A DNA stretch of 17,796 bases. Source: CAZCFB01 sp964511535. GTDB lineage: Bacteria; Myxococcota_A; Polyangia; GCA-2747355; CAZCFB01. Numbering within the stretch: the first letter of the stretch is position 1; every line of letters starts with the position of its first letter. The stretch lies in contig CAZEFW010000182.1 in the NCBI GenBank assembly GCA_964511535.1, forward strand, positions 1 through 17,796, written 5' to 3'. The notes under the pieces were generated by a model that ran no database searches, was not told where the DNA came from, and was given only the letters and a program-made list of their open reading frames with translations. Shown here one piece after another: positions 1-8,894 of this stretch. Both the position numbers and the translations under genes were made by a program.

Positions 1-109
1 ACGCCTGCGCGCAAAAGGGAAATCCGCTGCCACCCACCATCGAGTGAGAAGAACCTATCGGATGGAAAAGTTCACCAAAGACGAGGGCGGCGTTTCGAAT
101 TGATCCAGA
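1..109. other. Left edge, no gene recognised
   Basis: I see no convincing coding frame, RNA or repeat here. It lies downstream of the leftward tRNA operon's terminator. On the minus strand it could be the upstream region of a gene outside the window, but no clean promoter pair stands out. Confidence 0.4.
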
Positions 110-140
110 AAAGAAAAAAGGCCCGGCTTGCGCCGAGCCC
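110..140 (-). terminator. Intrinsic terminator of the tRNA operon
   Basis: Read on the minus strand, an 8-bp GC-rich stem (GGCTCGGC / GCCGGGCC with one T-G pair) and a 4-nt loop are followed directly by a T-rich tract (TTTTTTC then TTTTC). It begins a few bases after the tRNA-Asn 3' end, as expected for the end of the operon. Confidence 0.85.
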
Positions 141-146
141 TTTGAG

Positions 147-219
147 CTCCTGCAGACAGACTCGAACTGCCGACCTAGTGGTTAACAGCCACCCGCTCTA
201 CCAACTGAGCTATGCAGGA
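147..219 (-). tRNA. tRNA-Asn (anticodon GTT)
   Basis: A full 73-nt cloverleaf reads on the minus strand. The acceptor arms are TCCTGCA/TGCAGGA, the D arm is GCTC/GAGC, the anticodon stem-loop is GGTGG-CTGTTAA-CCACT with GTT at positions 34-36, and the T loop is TTCGAGT. The discriminator base is G. The 3' CCA is not encoded (CTC follows), so it must be added after transcription. It is the last tRNA of a three-tRNA operon. Confidence 0.95.
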
Positions 220-250
220 ACACTTCAACTCTATTCTATTTTAAATACCA

Positions 251-270
251 AGAGCCCCTCTCAGGGCTCT
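251..270 (-). other. Spacer hairpin between tRNA-Asp and tRNA-Asn
   Basis: A perfect 7-bp inverted repeat (AGAGCCC / GGGCTCT, 6-nt loop) sits just after the tRNA-Asp 3' end. Only an interrupted T/A-rich stretch follows on the minus strand. It is more likely a processing element or weak attenuator than a full terminator, because tRNA-Asn lies immediately downstream with no clear promoter of its own. Confidence 0.5.
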
Positions 271-275
271 CGGGG

Positions 276-349
<74 letters not shown>

Positions 350-377
350 AATATTCTATTTTCAAAGCCTTACCTCG

Positions 378-450
378 TGGGCGGAACAGGACTCGAACCT
401 GCGACAACCTGCGTGTAAGGCAGGGGCTCTTCCAACTGAGCTATCCGCCC
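378..450 (-). tRNA. tRNA-Val (anticodon TAC)
   Basis: A 73-nt cloverleaf reads on the minus strand. The acceptor arms are GGGCGGA/TCCGCCC, the D arm is GCTC/GAGC, the anticodon stem-loop is CCTGC-CTTACAC-GCAGG with TAC as anticodon, and the T loop is TTCGAGT. The discriminator is A. CCA is not encoded. It is the first gene after the operon promoter. Confidence 0.95.
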
Positions 451-471
451 TGCTCCGCAACCGAGGAAAAG

Positions 472-500
472 TAACTACCAGCCAATTTTTCGGGTGTCAA
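472..500 (-). promoter_or_regulatory. Sigma-70-type promoter of the tRNA operon
   Basis: On the minus strand a perfect -35 box TTGACA (495-500) and a -10 box TAGTTA (472-477) are separated by exactly 17 bp. The predicted start near 465 is about 15 nt before the tRNA-Val 5' end. Confidence 0.8.
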
Positions 501-560
501 GATGGATCCGACCCGTTCCAGGTCTTTCTGCTCGCGAGCCTTGCGGGTACTCTCTCGTCC

Positions 561-773
561 ATGGCCAAGCAGCGAAAAAAGAAGAAACGGCGCGGCAAGT
601 CGGGTGGCGGAAAATCCGGCGGATCGATGTCCAGCTTCCGCGGCGGCATGAAGGCCATGGTGGGTCGGGGCCCCAAGAAGAAGGAGTCCGCCTTCTCGCG
701 GGTGCTGACCTGGGTGCTGGGCGCCGCGGTGGTCGCGCTGCTGATCTACCGCGCCTCCCAGTGCTCCGGCTGA
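561..773 (+). CDS. Small basic single-pass membrane protein, function unknown
   Basis: This 70-residue protein has a strongly basic, glycine/serine-rich N-terminal half (a run of lysines and arginines at residues 3-11, more basic clusters to about 42). One predicted membrane helix follows (about 47-64, VLTWVLGAAVVALLIY) and then a short tail. The basic side before the helix predicts the N-terminus in the cytoplasm. I do not recognise a family. The stop is 12 bp before the histidine kinase start in the same direction, so the two are probably co-transcribed. No clear ribosome-binding site precedes the ATG, which is the first in-frame start available. The GC-rich third positions match the neighbours. 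Confidence 0.6.
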   Translation: MAKQRKKKKRRGKSGGGKSGGSMSSFRGGMKAMVGRGPKKKESAFSRVLTWVLGAAVVALLIYRASQCSG

Positions 774-785
774 GCGCCGCCGCCC

Positions 786-2237
786 ATGGGTAGCCTGCTC
801 TCGCGCCTGCTGGTGGCCTACCTGCTGCCCACCCTGGGGCTGCTGGGAGCCTTCGGCTGGCTGGCGTACTCCGAGGCGGAGCGCCGCCTGGAGGCCTCCC
901 TCGGCCGCCGCCTCATCGGCGTGGCCCAGGCAGCCGCGACCCAGATCCGCTCGGAGGCCATCACATTTTTGGCCCGCGGCGACGACGACAGCCGCACCGC
1001 CAGGCGGCTGAAGCACAAGCTGCGAATTCTGCAGGAGCGCACGCGGGTGGCCCGGGTGGTGGTGCTGGACCTGAAGCTGCAGTGCAAGACCGACTCCCGC
1101 GGCGAGATGCGCATCGGCGACCGCCACTACAACGCCGAGGCCGACCGCCACGAGCTGGGCCAGGTGTTCGCCGGCAAGGAGGCCGCGTCGGTGTTGTTCC
1201 GCGGCCGCGACGAGCGGATCTACAAGACCGGATACGCGCCGCTGCTCAAGGGGGACCAGGTGGTGGCCGCGGTGGGGGTGGAGGGGAGCCCCGAGTATTT
1301 CCAGGCCCTCGCCCGGCTGCGCAACTACCTGCTGCTGTCAGGGCTGGTGGTGGCCGCGCTGGTGATCCTCGTCTCGGTGCTGGTGGCTCGCCGCATCACC
1401 CTGCCCCTGCGCAACCTGGCGGGCGAGGCGCGGCGCATCGGCCAGGGGGATCTGGCCACCCCGGTGCAGACCCGGGCCTCCAGCGACGAGGTGGGCTTGC
1501 TGGCCGGCACCATGAACGAAATGCGCGAGGGGTTGTTCCAGCGCGACCAGCAGCTGCAGCTGATGCTGTCGGGCATCGCCCACGAGGTGCGCAACCCCCT
1601 GGGCGGCATGGAGCTGTTCTCGGGATTGCTGCGCGAGGAGCTGGAGGGCGACGAAGCGCGCCTGGAGCTGCTCGAGCGCATCGAGCGCGAGCTGGCCTAC
1701 CTGAAGAAGGTGGTCGAGGACTTCCTCGACTTCGCCCGGCGCAGGCCGGCCGACATGCGGCCGGTGGCCGTGGCGCCGCTGCTGGCAGAGACCGCCGAGG
1801 TGCTGGCCGCCGAGGCTGAGCAGCGCGGCGTGTCCCTGGAGGTGGAGGTCGGCGACGAGCCGCCCACCGTCACCGGCGACGCCGAGCAGCTGCGGCGCGT
1901 GCTGCTCAACCTGTGCCGCAACGCGCTGCAGGCATCGCCCGAGGGGGCCGCGGTCAGCCTGTCCTGCGACGCGCTGCCTGGCGGCGAGGCGTTCATGGAG
2001 GTGGCCGACCAGGGCCCGGGCATCGAGCCCGACAAGCAGGACGAGATCTTCACCCCCTTCTTCACCACCCGCGAGAAGGGCAGCGGCCTCGGCCTGGCGC
2101 TGGTAAAGAAGGTGGTGGAAGCCCACGGCGGGCGCGTGGAGCTGACGAGCACCCCCGGCCAGGGGGCCAGCTTCCGGGTGGTGCTGCCCGAAGGCGCCCC
2201 CGCCCCGGAGGTTGAGGCAGAAGGACTCATCGGATAG
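786..2237 (+). CDS. NtrB-like membrane sensor histidine kinase
   Basis: This 483-residue sensor kinase should autophosphorylate on His and pass the phosphate to the response regulator encoded 8 bp downstream. Two membrane helices (about 7-27 and 181-201) flank a periplasmic sensor region of about 150 residues with no recognised fold. A HAMP linker follows (about 201-255). The H-box IAHEVRNPLGG carries His266. The ATP-binding domain shows the N-box (LLNLCRNAL, Asn375/Asn379), the G1 box DQGPG (408-412), and F and G2 boxes FTPFFTTREKGSGLGL (422-437). The compact H-box and F-box resemble kinases that partner NtrC-type regulators. The signal it senses cannot be told from the sequence. Confidence 0.93.
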   Translation: MGSLLSRLLVAYLLPTLGLLGAFGWLAYSEAERRLEASLGRRLIGVAQAAATQIRSEAITFLARGDDDSRTARRLKHKLRILQERTRVARVVVLDLKLQCKTDSRGEMRIGDRHYNAEADRHELGQVFAGKEAASVLFRGRDERIYKTGYAPLLKGDQVVAAVGVEGSPEYFQALARLRNYLLLSGLVVAALVILVSVLVARRITLPLRNLAGEARRIGQGDLATPVQTRASSDEVGLLAGTMNEMREGLFQRDQQLQLMLSGIAHEVRNPLGGMELFSGLLREELEGDEARLELLERIERELAYLKKVVEDFLDFARRRPADMRPVAVAPLLAETAEVLAAEAEQRGVSLEVEVGDEPPTVTGDAEQLRRVLLNLCRNALQASPEGAAVSLSCDALPGGEAFMEVADQGPGIEPDKQDEIFTPFFTTREKGSGLGLALVKKVVEAHGGRVELTSTPGQGASFRVVLPEGAPAPEVEAEGLIG

Positions 2238-2245
2238 GAAAGAGC

Positions 2246-3619
<1,374 letters not shown>

Positions 3620-3657
3620 TGCTCTCGGCAGTCAGGAAACAGGGGCGCCTGGAGGCC

Positions 3658-3692
3658 GGATCCTCAGAAATCTGACGGGGCGAGGAGGATCC
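3658..3692. promoter_or_regulatory. Candidate enhancer (nested inverted repeats)
   Basis: GGATCCTC (3658-3665) and GAGGATCC (3685-3692) form an inverted repeat. Nested at its left edge is a short palindrome TCAGA-AA-TCTGA (3664-3675). A further inverted repeat GGAAT-N6-ATTCC lies at 3720-3735. The first lies about 68-102 bp upstream of the -24 box of the sigma-54 promoter, the usual place for an enhancer. Assignment to the NtrC-like regulator is inference from position. Confidence 0.35.
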
Positions 3693-3758
3693 CGGTCGGG
3701 GCGGCCGCTCAAACATGCTGGAATCTTTGAATTCCTGATCTGGCCCTGGCGTCTACCC

Positions 3759-3773
3759 TGGCACAAACGTTGC
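3759..3773 (+). promoter_or_regulatory. Sigma-54 (-24/-12) promoter
   Basis: TGGCAC-N5-TTGC is present, with the invariant GG (3760-3761) and GC (3772-3773) 12 bp apart, followed by T. This matches the sigma-54 consensus at all core positions. The predicted start is near 3785, giving a short leader of about 12 nt before the ATG at 3797. It sits directly downstream of an NtrC-type activator gene. Confidence 0.85.
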
Positions 3774-3796
3774 TTCATCAAGGGGCCGGTAGGAAA

Positions 3797-4828
3797 ATGA
3801 ACCTGATGAGAAACATAGCCGCAACCCTGATGATGATGCTCCTGGCCATGCCGGGCGTGGTTCTCGCACAGGGGCTGTCGGACAGGGAGCAAGCGCGCGC
3901 CCTGCTCATCTCGCATCGCGGGCGGCTGGAGGCGCGGCTGGCAGACCAGGTGCGGCGCATCGGCCGGCTCAAGCAGAACGCGCCCGGCGTGCGGCGGGAC
4001 TTCCAGCTGGAGGGCGCCCTGCGGCAGAACCGGCAGCTGTCCGAGAAGCTGGCCAGCCTGCAGCAGCGCATCAACGAGCGCACGCGGGCCATGGTGAAGG
4101 CCTACGAGGCGGCGCTGGCCCGCTCAACCGACGCAAAAGACAAGGCGCGGCTGACCCGGCGTCTGACAAGCCTGCGAGCCGGGCTGGGCAGCCCCAGCGC
4201 GCGGCTGGTCACAGATGGCCAGGTCAGCGCCATGGACAGCCCGGAGGACCTGGAGGAGAAGGCCGACCTGCTGGATGATTCGCGCGAGAAGCTGCGCCGC
4301 CAGCTGACCCGGGTCAAGCGGCACCTGGCCACGCTTCACCACCGCCAGCGCCTGCGCCGCCACGGGCTGGCCGCGGACGACACCCCCTTCGACGAGAACT
4401 CCACCGCCCGCACGGCGCGGGTCAAGGGTGGCGCGGGCAACGAGCGCGCGGCCGACAGCGCCAACAACAAGCAGGGCGGCGGCGCCTGGCAGAACGGAAA
4501 CTACAACGGCAAGGGCGGCAGCGCTCCTCCGGGTGGGCTGTCTGGCAACCCTGCCCCACCGGCGCCCAACACCGGCACCGGCACCACAGGCGGTGGCGAA
4601 AGGGCCGCGGCCAGCAGCGCGGGCAGCTCGGGCCTCGGCCTGGGTGACGTCACCGACCCGTCCCTGCTGCAGGAGCTTTCCCGCCCCGCCGACCAGGGCG
4701 GGAACCTCGAGCACCGGATCGCCTCCCTGGAGCGCGCGGACGCCAGGCTGAAGAAGATGCTCAAGACCATGAGCGCCCGCTCGAAGAAGCTCCGCAACCA
4801 GGCCAAACAGATCCGCACCAGCAAGTAA
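3797..4828 (+). CDS. Exported coiled-coil protein of unknown function
   Basis: This 343-residue protein has an N-terminal signal peptide (about 1-25, ending VLAQG). Helical, charged, coiled-coil-like stretches follow (about 28-110 and 140-195). A low-complexity linker rich in Gly, Ala, Asn, Ser and Pro spans about 205-280. A final basic coiled coil (about 300-343, LEHRIASLERADARLKKML) ends the protein. I recognise no family. The start is placed inside the predicted transcript of the sigma-54 promoter; AGGA (3791-3794) is 2 bases before this ATG, and a second in-frame ATG at 3806 is 11 bases away, so the true start may be 3806. It is the likely direct target of the two-component system upstream and probably acts in the periplasm or at the envelope. 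Confidence 0.7.
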   Translation: MNLMRNIAATLMMMLLAMPGVVLAQGLSDREQARALLISHRGRLEARLADQVRRIGRLKQNAPGVRRDFQLEGALRQNRQLSEKLASLQQRINERTRAMVKAYEAALARSTDAKDKARLTRRLTSLRAGLGSPSARLVTDGQVSAMDSPEDLEEKADLLDDSREKLRRQLTRVKRHLATLHHRQRLRRHGLAADDTPFDENSTARTARVKGGAGNERAADSANNKQGGGAWQNGNYNGKGGSAPPGGLSGNPAPPAPNTGTGTTGGGERAAASSAGSSGLGLGDVTDPSLLQELSRPADQGGNLEHRIASLERADARLKKMLKTMSARSKKLRNQAKQIRTSK

Positions 4829-4847
4829 GCGCCAGCTGCGCTGGCGC
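4829..4847 (+). terminator. Hairpin directly after the stop codon
   Basis: A perfect 8-bp inverted repeat GCGCCAGC-TGC-GCTGGCGC starts on the base after the TAA of the coiled-coil protein gene. There is no U-tract, so it would be a weak intrinsic terminator or a 3'-end stabiliser. Confidence 0.4.
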
Positions 4848-4882
4848 AGGCTGCAGGGGACATAGCCCGCAAGACCATCCAA

Positions 4883-4917
4883 CCTGAAGCCTGAAGTCTG
4901 AAGTCTGTAGCCTGAAT
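4883..4917. repeat. Five 7-bp tandem repeats, CCTGAAG-type
   Basis: Five consecutive heptamers read CCTGAAG, CCTGAAG, TCTGAAG, TCTGTAG and CCTGAAT. They lie between two converging genes, 19 bp past the stop of the leftward gene. The unit looks like an intergenic microsatellite; no function is evident. Confidence 0.85.
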
Positions 4918-4936
4918 AGAGGCTGCGAAGCAGACT

Positions 4937-6163
4937 CTAATCCCCGTACTGGTATCTCACCCCTGCGAACAGCGTCTGCCGCAGGTAGCTCGGGCTCAGA
5001 TCCAGAGCGCCCAGCTGCGCCTGAGACACGGCCTCCCCCACGTACAGCCCGTAGCGCACCAGCACCGAGGCGCCATACATGATGTCGCGCGCCAGCTGAA
5101 TGGTGAGGCTGGAGCGGTTCTCCTCGTCGATGTTCACGAAGGTCTGGTTGCGGTCCGCATCGCTCAGGCCGAAGAACAGCGGATCCCGGTCCTGACGGAT
5201 CTGCAGCACGCCCTTGCCGGTCAGGTACACGCGCCACAGCAGCTCGGCCGTGAACTTGATCCCCACCACATGGCGCGTATAGGTGCTGCCGAAGGAGTTG
5301 GAGCGGTTGATCTCCGCCATGTACCAGAGGGAGAAGTCGGCGTTGCCCTGGTAATCCAGCTGCGCCCGCACCACATGGTTCAGGTCCTGGCGCTGCCCTT
5401 CCTTGAAGTAGGCGCACGCCGCTGCTGCCCCGGCGAGGGTCGGGTCCTGGTCGCTGCATTTCTCGCGCAGCCCCCGGATCAACCCCTCGTACAGCCGGAT
5501 CCCCGGCGCGTAGCTCAACGACAGGCGCCAGTCGATCTGATCCGCCCCCTCGCCCGTGGTGATCCCCCAGCCGAGCCCAAGCTCTCCGCCAGGCCCGTGA
5601 AAGCTGTAGCGGGCGCACGCCGGATCGTATGTCTCCACGCAGGTCTCATTGGAGACATCCTGGTCCGGCTTGTACTGCAGCCCGCGGTAGCTCAACGACA
5701 GGTGCCCCCTGGCACCGGTGCCCGGGTGGGCCATGGCCAGCCGCAGCTGACCGTCGCCTGTGCGGAAGTCGCGCCGCGACTCGCCCTGGAACGCGTCGTA
5801 GTAGCTGCCGGCCACCCACAGCGTGCCCACGGGCAGGCGCGCCGCCCACGCCGCGTTGGCGTGGTGCACGAACTCGTTTTCGCTGTCGCCCACCTCCCCG
5901 TCCCAGAACAGCTTGCCCCCGGCCCCGTACATCAGCCGCAGGTGGTGCCGCCGCCACAGCCGCGCGGCCAGGCTGCCCCGCGCCATGAGCCGCATCAGCC
6001 CGGCTGTTCGGGGCTTCTCGCTGGCGCCCGGAACGGTGTGCAGGCGGGTGGCGTTGGTGTCCAGTTCCGGCCCCAGCTCGGCCACGACACCGAGCTTCGG
6101 GCCCGCCACGGCAGCGCCTGGCAAACCCGTGAGCAGCAGCATCAGGACGGACACCCGGACCAT
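4937..6163 (-). CDS. Predicted outer-membrane beta-barrel protein
   Basis: This 408-residue exported protein has a clear signal peptide (about 1-20, VLMLLLTGLPGAAVA). The rest is dominated by alternating hydrophobic/polar strands rich in Tyr, Trp and Gly, with polar loops, as in outer-membrane barrels (for example LWYMAEINRS and LWVAGSYYDAF). The C-terminal strand ends in RYQYGD rather than the usual terminal Phe/Trp. Two Cys pairs (in CVETYDPAC and in a later stretch) fall in probable loops and could form disulphides. I chose this start because it begins the signal peptide; an upstream in-frame ATG at 6295 would add 44 residues with no signal character and overlap the divergent gene. No ribosome-binding site precedes it. 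Function unknown. Confidence 0.65.
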   Translation of the reverse strand: MVRVSVLMLLLTGLPGAAVAGPKLGVVAELGPELDTNATRLHTVPGASEKPRTAGLMRLMARGSLAARLWRRHHLRLMYGAGGKLFWDGEVGDSENEFVHHANAAWAARLPVGTLWVAGSYYDAFQGESRRDFRTGDGQLRLAMAHPGTGARGHLSLSYRGLQYKPDQDVSNETCVETYDPACARYSFHGPGGELGLGWGITTGEGADQIDWRLSLSYAPGIRLYEGLIRGLREKCSDQDPTLAGAAAACAYFKEGQRQDLNHVVRAQLDYQGNADFSLWYMAEINRSNSFGSTYTRHVVGIKFTAELLWRVYLTGKGVLQIRQDRDPLFFGLSDADRNQTFVNIDEENRSSLTIQLARDIMYGASVLVRYGLYVGEAVSQAQLGALDLSPSYLRQTLFAGVRYQYGD

Positions 6164-6169
6164 GGCGGC

Positions 6170-6175
6170 ATTATA
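6170..6175 (-). promoter_or_regulatory. -10 box for a possibly leaderless transcript
   Basis: A perfect TATAAT reads on the minus strand 6 bases before the chosen ATG (6163), so transcription would begin at or next to the start codon. No -35 box is visible at 16-18 bp spacing, and no ribosome-binding site precedes the ATG. Confidence 0.45.
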
Positions 6176-6204
6176 TCGCCGCCAGCAAAGCCGGGGCCGC
6201 GGCA

Positions 6205-6233
6205 TTGCAGATTCATTTCCGTGCCGATATAAA
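6205..6233 (+). promoter_or_regulatory. Sigma-70-type promoter, rightward
   Basis: TTGCAG (6205-6210) and TATAAA (6228-6233) are separated by 17 bp. The predicted start is near 6240, about 40 nt before the ATG at 6280. It is arranged back-to-back with the leftward -10 box at 6170. Confidence 0.65.
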
Positions 6234-6279
6234 GGGGGTCCCGGAACTGGGTTGAGGTCATCCGGGTAAGGAGAAGTTG

Positions 6280-7860
6280 ATGCTTCGCAGTTCATTCGAG
6301 GGTCGGCGCGGCTCGCTGGTTTGCTGCTTCGCAGTGGGGATCCTGGCGGTCCTGCTCCCGGCGAGCGCCGTCGCGAAGAAGGTCGTCATCCTCGACTTCG
6401 AGGGGAAGGGACAGAAGCTGATCCGGGGCAAGGTCATCGAGGCGCTGTCCGCGGATCACACCATCATCGACGAGGCCAAGGTGGCGTCGGAGGCCAAGAA
6501 GCTGGGCCTCGGCACCGAATGCAACGAGACCAACATCATGGGGGTCGGCAGCATCTTCGCTGCCGAGGGCGTCATCTGCGGCGAGATCTCCGGCTCGGGC
6601 ACAAGCCGCAACCTGAAGTTGAGCGTCAACAACGCCGGCGATGCCCAGGAGGTGGCCGCGTTCACCGTGCCGGTGGGCAAGTGGGGGCTCGACAAGAAGG
6701 CGATCAAGCAGGTGAAGAAGCAGGCCAACTCCGCGCTGGCCAAGACCTGGAGCTGGGACACGGGCGGCTCGGGCGGTGGCGGAGAGCCAGCTGCCGAGCC
6801 GGAGCCCGAGCCTGAGCCGGAGCCCGAACCCGCGGTGGACCCTGACACTGGCCTCGATCTGGAGCCCCCGCCCGCGCCGCCCGGTGGCGACGACCCGGCC
6901 GCAGAGGACCCCGCGCCGGACCCGGCCCCCCTCGAGGACACCGACACACCCCCCGGCGAGGACCCGGTGGCCGTGGCCGCCGCGGACGATGGCGAGGATC
7001 CGCTGGCCCACTCCCGGCCCGCGCCCACCCGGGGCCGCCCGTCGACAAAGGTGAAGAAGAAGAGCAAGGCCCCCGCTCGCGTGGTGGGCAACCACGCCGT
7101 GCGCCTCGCCGTGGGGCCGGCCATCCGCATGATGCGCTTCTACGATCCCCAGGGCCTCGATCCCAACGCGCCCAACAGCGCGCGTATCGACGCGGGTTAC
7201 AAGCCCGGCGTCGGCGCAGGGCTCGCCGTGGACGCGGAGCTGTTCCCCGGGGCCTGGTTCTCCAGCGGCGCGGCGAACATGTTCGGCATCGGCGTGCACT
7301 ACCAGTTCGTCAACGGCCCTGCCTGGCAGCTGCCCCCCTCCGGCGGCGGCCCGCCCACCCAGTCACACGTGACCCGCCACCACCAGCTCGCGGTCAACGC
7401 CCGGGTGAGATACCAGCCCATGGGCCTGTGGTACCTGCCGGTGGTTTCGGTCAAGTTCGGCTACCATCTGCTGATCTACGACATGAACGATACCGACGCT
7501 GAGAAGGCGCCGTTTCCCGACATCAACTTCGGCAGCCTCGCCCCGGGCATCTCCCTGGACCAGGCCCTGTGGCGCGACCGCGTACATGTCCACGTGAGCT
7601 ACGACTTCCTGTACATGCTCAGCATCGGCGAGATCGAGGAGAAGGACTTCTTCGGACCGGCCAGGAGCGGCATGGGCCACGCCATCGGCGGCGGCCTGCG
7701 CGGCAACATCTGGGGCCCGGTGGGCTACCGGCTCGAGGTGTCCTATCTGCGTTACAGCATCAGCAACTTCGAGCATGTCACCGGCAAGTTCAATACCTGG
7801 ACCGATCGGGTCCGCGATCAATACCTCAGCGGGCTGATCTACCTGACCATCTACAACTAG
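6280..7860 (+). CDS. Exported two-part protein: periplasmic domain, acidic linker, beta-barrel-like C-terminus
   Basis: This 526-residue protein starts with a signal peptide (about 1-32). A compact alpha/beta domain follows (about 33-160, beginning KKVVILDFEGKG), of the general kind seen in periplasmic adaptor proteins. A long Pro/Glu/Asp linker spans about 163-265, including seven consecutive EP pairs near 172-185. A short Lys-rich patch comes next (KVKKKSK). The C-terminal 260 residues are Gly/Tyr-rich alternating strands suggestive of an outer-membrane barrel (about 270-526). A periplasmic domain tied to a barrel by a stiff acidic linker could span to the peptidoglycan, but this is inference. 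AAGGAGA lies 5 bp before the ATG; an in-frame TTG at 6277 is less likely. It is divergent from the outer-membrane protein gene at 4937-6163 and ends 6 bp from the converging PAP2 gene. Confidence 0.7.
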   Translation: MLRSSFEGRRGSLVCCFAVGILAVLLPASAVAKKVVILDFEGKGQKLIRGKVIEALSADHTIIDEAKVASEAKKLGLGTECNETNIMGVGSIFAAEGVICGEISGSGTSRNLKLSVNNAGDAQEVAAFTVPVGKWGLDKKAIKQVKKQANSALAKTWSWDTGGSGGGGEPAAEPEPEPEPEPEPAVDPDTGLDLEPPPAPPGGDDPAAEDPAPDPAPLEDTDTPPGEDPVAVAAADDGEDPLAHSRPAPTRGRPSTKVKKKSKAPARVVGNHAVRLAVGPAIRMMRFYDPQGLDPNAPNSARIDAGYKPGVGAGLAVDAELFPGAWFSSGAANMFGIGVHYQFVNGPAWQLPPSGGGPPTQSHVTRHHQLAVNARVRYQPMGLWYLPVVSVKFGYHLLIYDMNDTDAEKAPFPDINFGSLAPGISLDQALWRDRVHVHVSYDFLYMLSIGEIEEKDFFGPARSGMGHAIGGGLRGNIWGPVGYRLEVSYLRYSISNFEHVTGKFNTWTDRVRDQYLSGLIYLTIYN

Positions 7861-7866
7861 CGGTCT

Positions 7867-8829
7867 CTAGAAGTCTGCCGAAAACGCCAGGCCGAAGCCG
7901 TCCCGCTGGAAGGTGGGGGTCACCTTCATGCTGGTCAGGGTTGGGGGCGTGCGGTCGTCCCCGCTGCCGAGCACCCCGCGGGTGTGCAGCAGCGGCACCA
8001 GGTAGCCCACGGTGGATCCCACCGCCGCGCCGGCGAGCACGTCGGTCCAGAAGTGCCGCCCCGCCTCCACCCGCAGCACCGCCACGCCGGCAGCCAGGGC
8101 GTGGGAGCTAGCCCAGACCAGCCCGCGGAAGCGGCTGTCGGGGTGGCGCTTGCTGTGCAGGTAGCTGTAGGAGGTGGCCATGGCGAAGGCCAGCGCCGTG
8201 TGACCGGAGAAGAACGACAGCCGCGCGTCCGCCGCTCCCCGGCGAGCCTCGGTGGCGTCGGGGTCGTAAGCGTAGGGGCGCGCGCGGTGCACCGAGTACT
8301 TGACCAGGTTGCACAGGGCCACGGTCACCGCCGCCGTCTCCGCCAGCACCAGCATGTCCCGGGCCGTGCCGCCCAGGCCATCCCGCGGGTCGTTCGCCAG
8401 CAAGTCCACCAGGCTCGCCACGAGGGGTAGCGACACCGAGGTCCACAGCAGCGCGTCCGAGGCCCGCGCCGCGGCCTGAGAGTGCTTGCCGATGACGCGC
8501 CGGTCCAGGCTGTTGAGCTGCGCCGGATCGGGCGCGGCCAGCCCGGCCATGGGCCCCGGCTGGATCCCGGTCAGACCAGGCAGCAAGCCCACCACCAGCC
8601 CGGTCACGGTGATGGAGAGATCCAGCTCCCAGCGCACCTGAAACGGGCTGCCCTCCGCCACCGTCCGGTGGGTCAGCGTTTCCGGGCGGTCAGCGGTGGA
8701 GCCATCGGCCCGGGCGCTGGCCAGCACCACGGCGACGGTGGCCAGCAGGGCCAGCGCGAGGGCGGCGTCCGGGCGGGGCCGCCCGTCAGAGGTCTGGTTG
8801 CGGGGTGTATGTGGTGTCGGTCGGGTCAT
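7867..8829 (-). CDS. PAP2-family membrane phosphatase
   Basis: This 320-residue PAP2-superfamily phosphatase removes phosphate from lipid or small phosphorylated substrates. All three catalytic motifs are present: K177-x6-R184-P185 (KYSVHRARP), SFFSGHTA with His210 (Phe replaces the usual Pro of PSGH), and R253-x5-H259-x3-D263 (RVEAGRHFWTD). Hydrophobic segments near 22-40, 70-92, 127-145, 158-176, 237-255 and 261-281 suggest an inner-membrane enzyme with a periplasm-facing site. The substrate (undecaprenyl pyrophosphate, phosphatidate or a lipid A phosphate) cannot be decided. The start is fixed by AGAGGAG 7 bp upstream. It is read from a sigma-54 promoter, unusual for a housekeeping lipid phosphatase, and its neighbours suggest it is a switched-on member of the kinase/FHA-activator circuit. 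Confidence 0.88.
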   Translation of the reverse strand: MTRPTPHTPRNQTSDGRPRPDAALALALLATVAVVLASARADGSTADRPETLTHRTVAEGSPFQVRWELDLSITVTGLVVGLLPGLTGIQPGPMAGLAAPDPAQLNSLDRRVIGKHSQAAARASDALLWTSVSLPLVASLVDLLANDPRDGLGGTARDMLVLAETAAVTVALCNLVKYSVHRARPYAYDPDATEARRGAADARLSFFSGHTALAFAMATSYSYLHSKRHPDSRFRGLVWASSHALAAGVAVLRVEAGRHFWTDVLAGAAVGSTVGYLVPLLHTRGVLGSGDDRTPPTLTSMKVTPTFQRDGFGLAFSADF

Positions 8830-8879
8830 GGCCTTGCTCCTCTGCCCGGGGGCGTCCGGTGCGTTCTTCACCAGTAAGA

Positions 8880-8894
8880 GCAAGGCATGTGCCG
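8880..8894 (-). promoter_or_regulatory. Sigma-54 (-24/-12) promoter of the PAP2 gene
   Basis: Minus-strand CGGCAC-N5-TTGC followed by T. The GG (8893-8892) and GC (8881-8880) are 12 bp apart, as required. One deviation is C for T just before the GG. The predicted start is near 8868, about 39 nt before the ATG at 8829. Confidence 0.75.
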
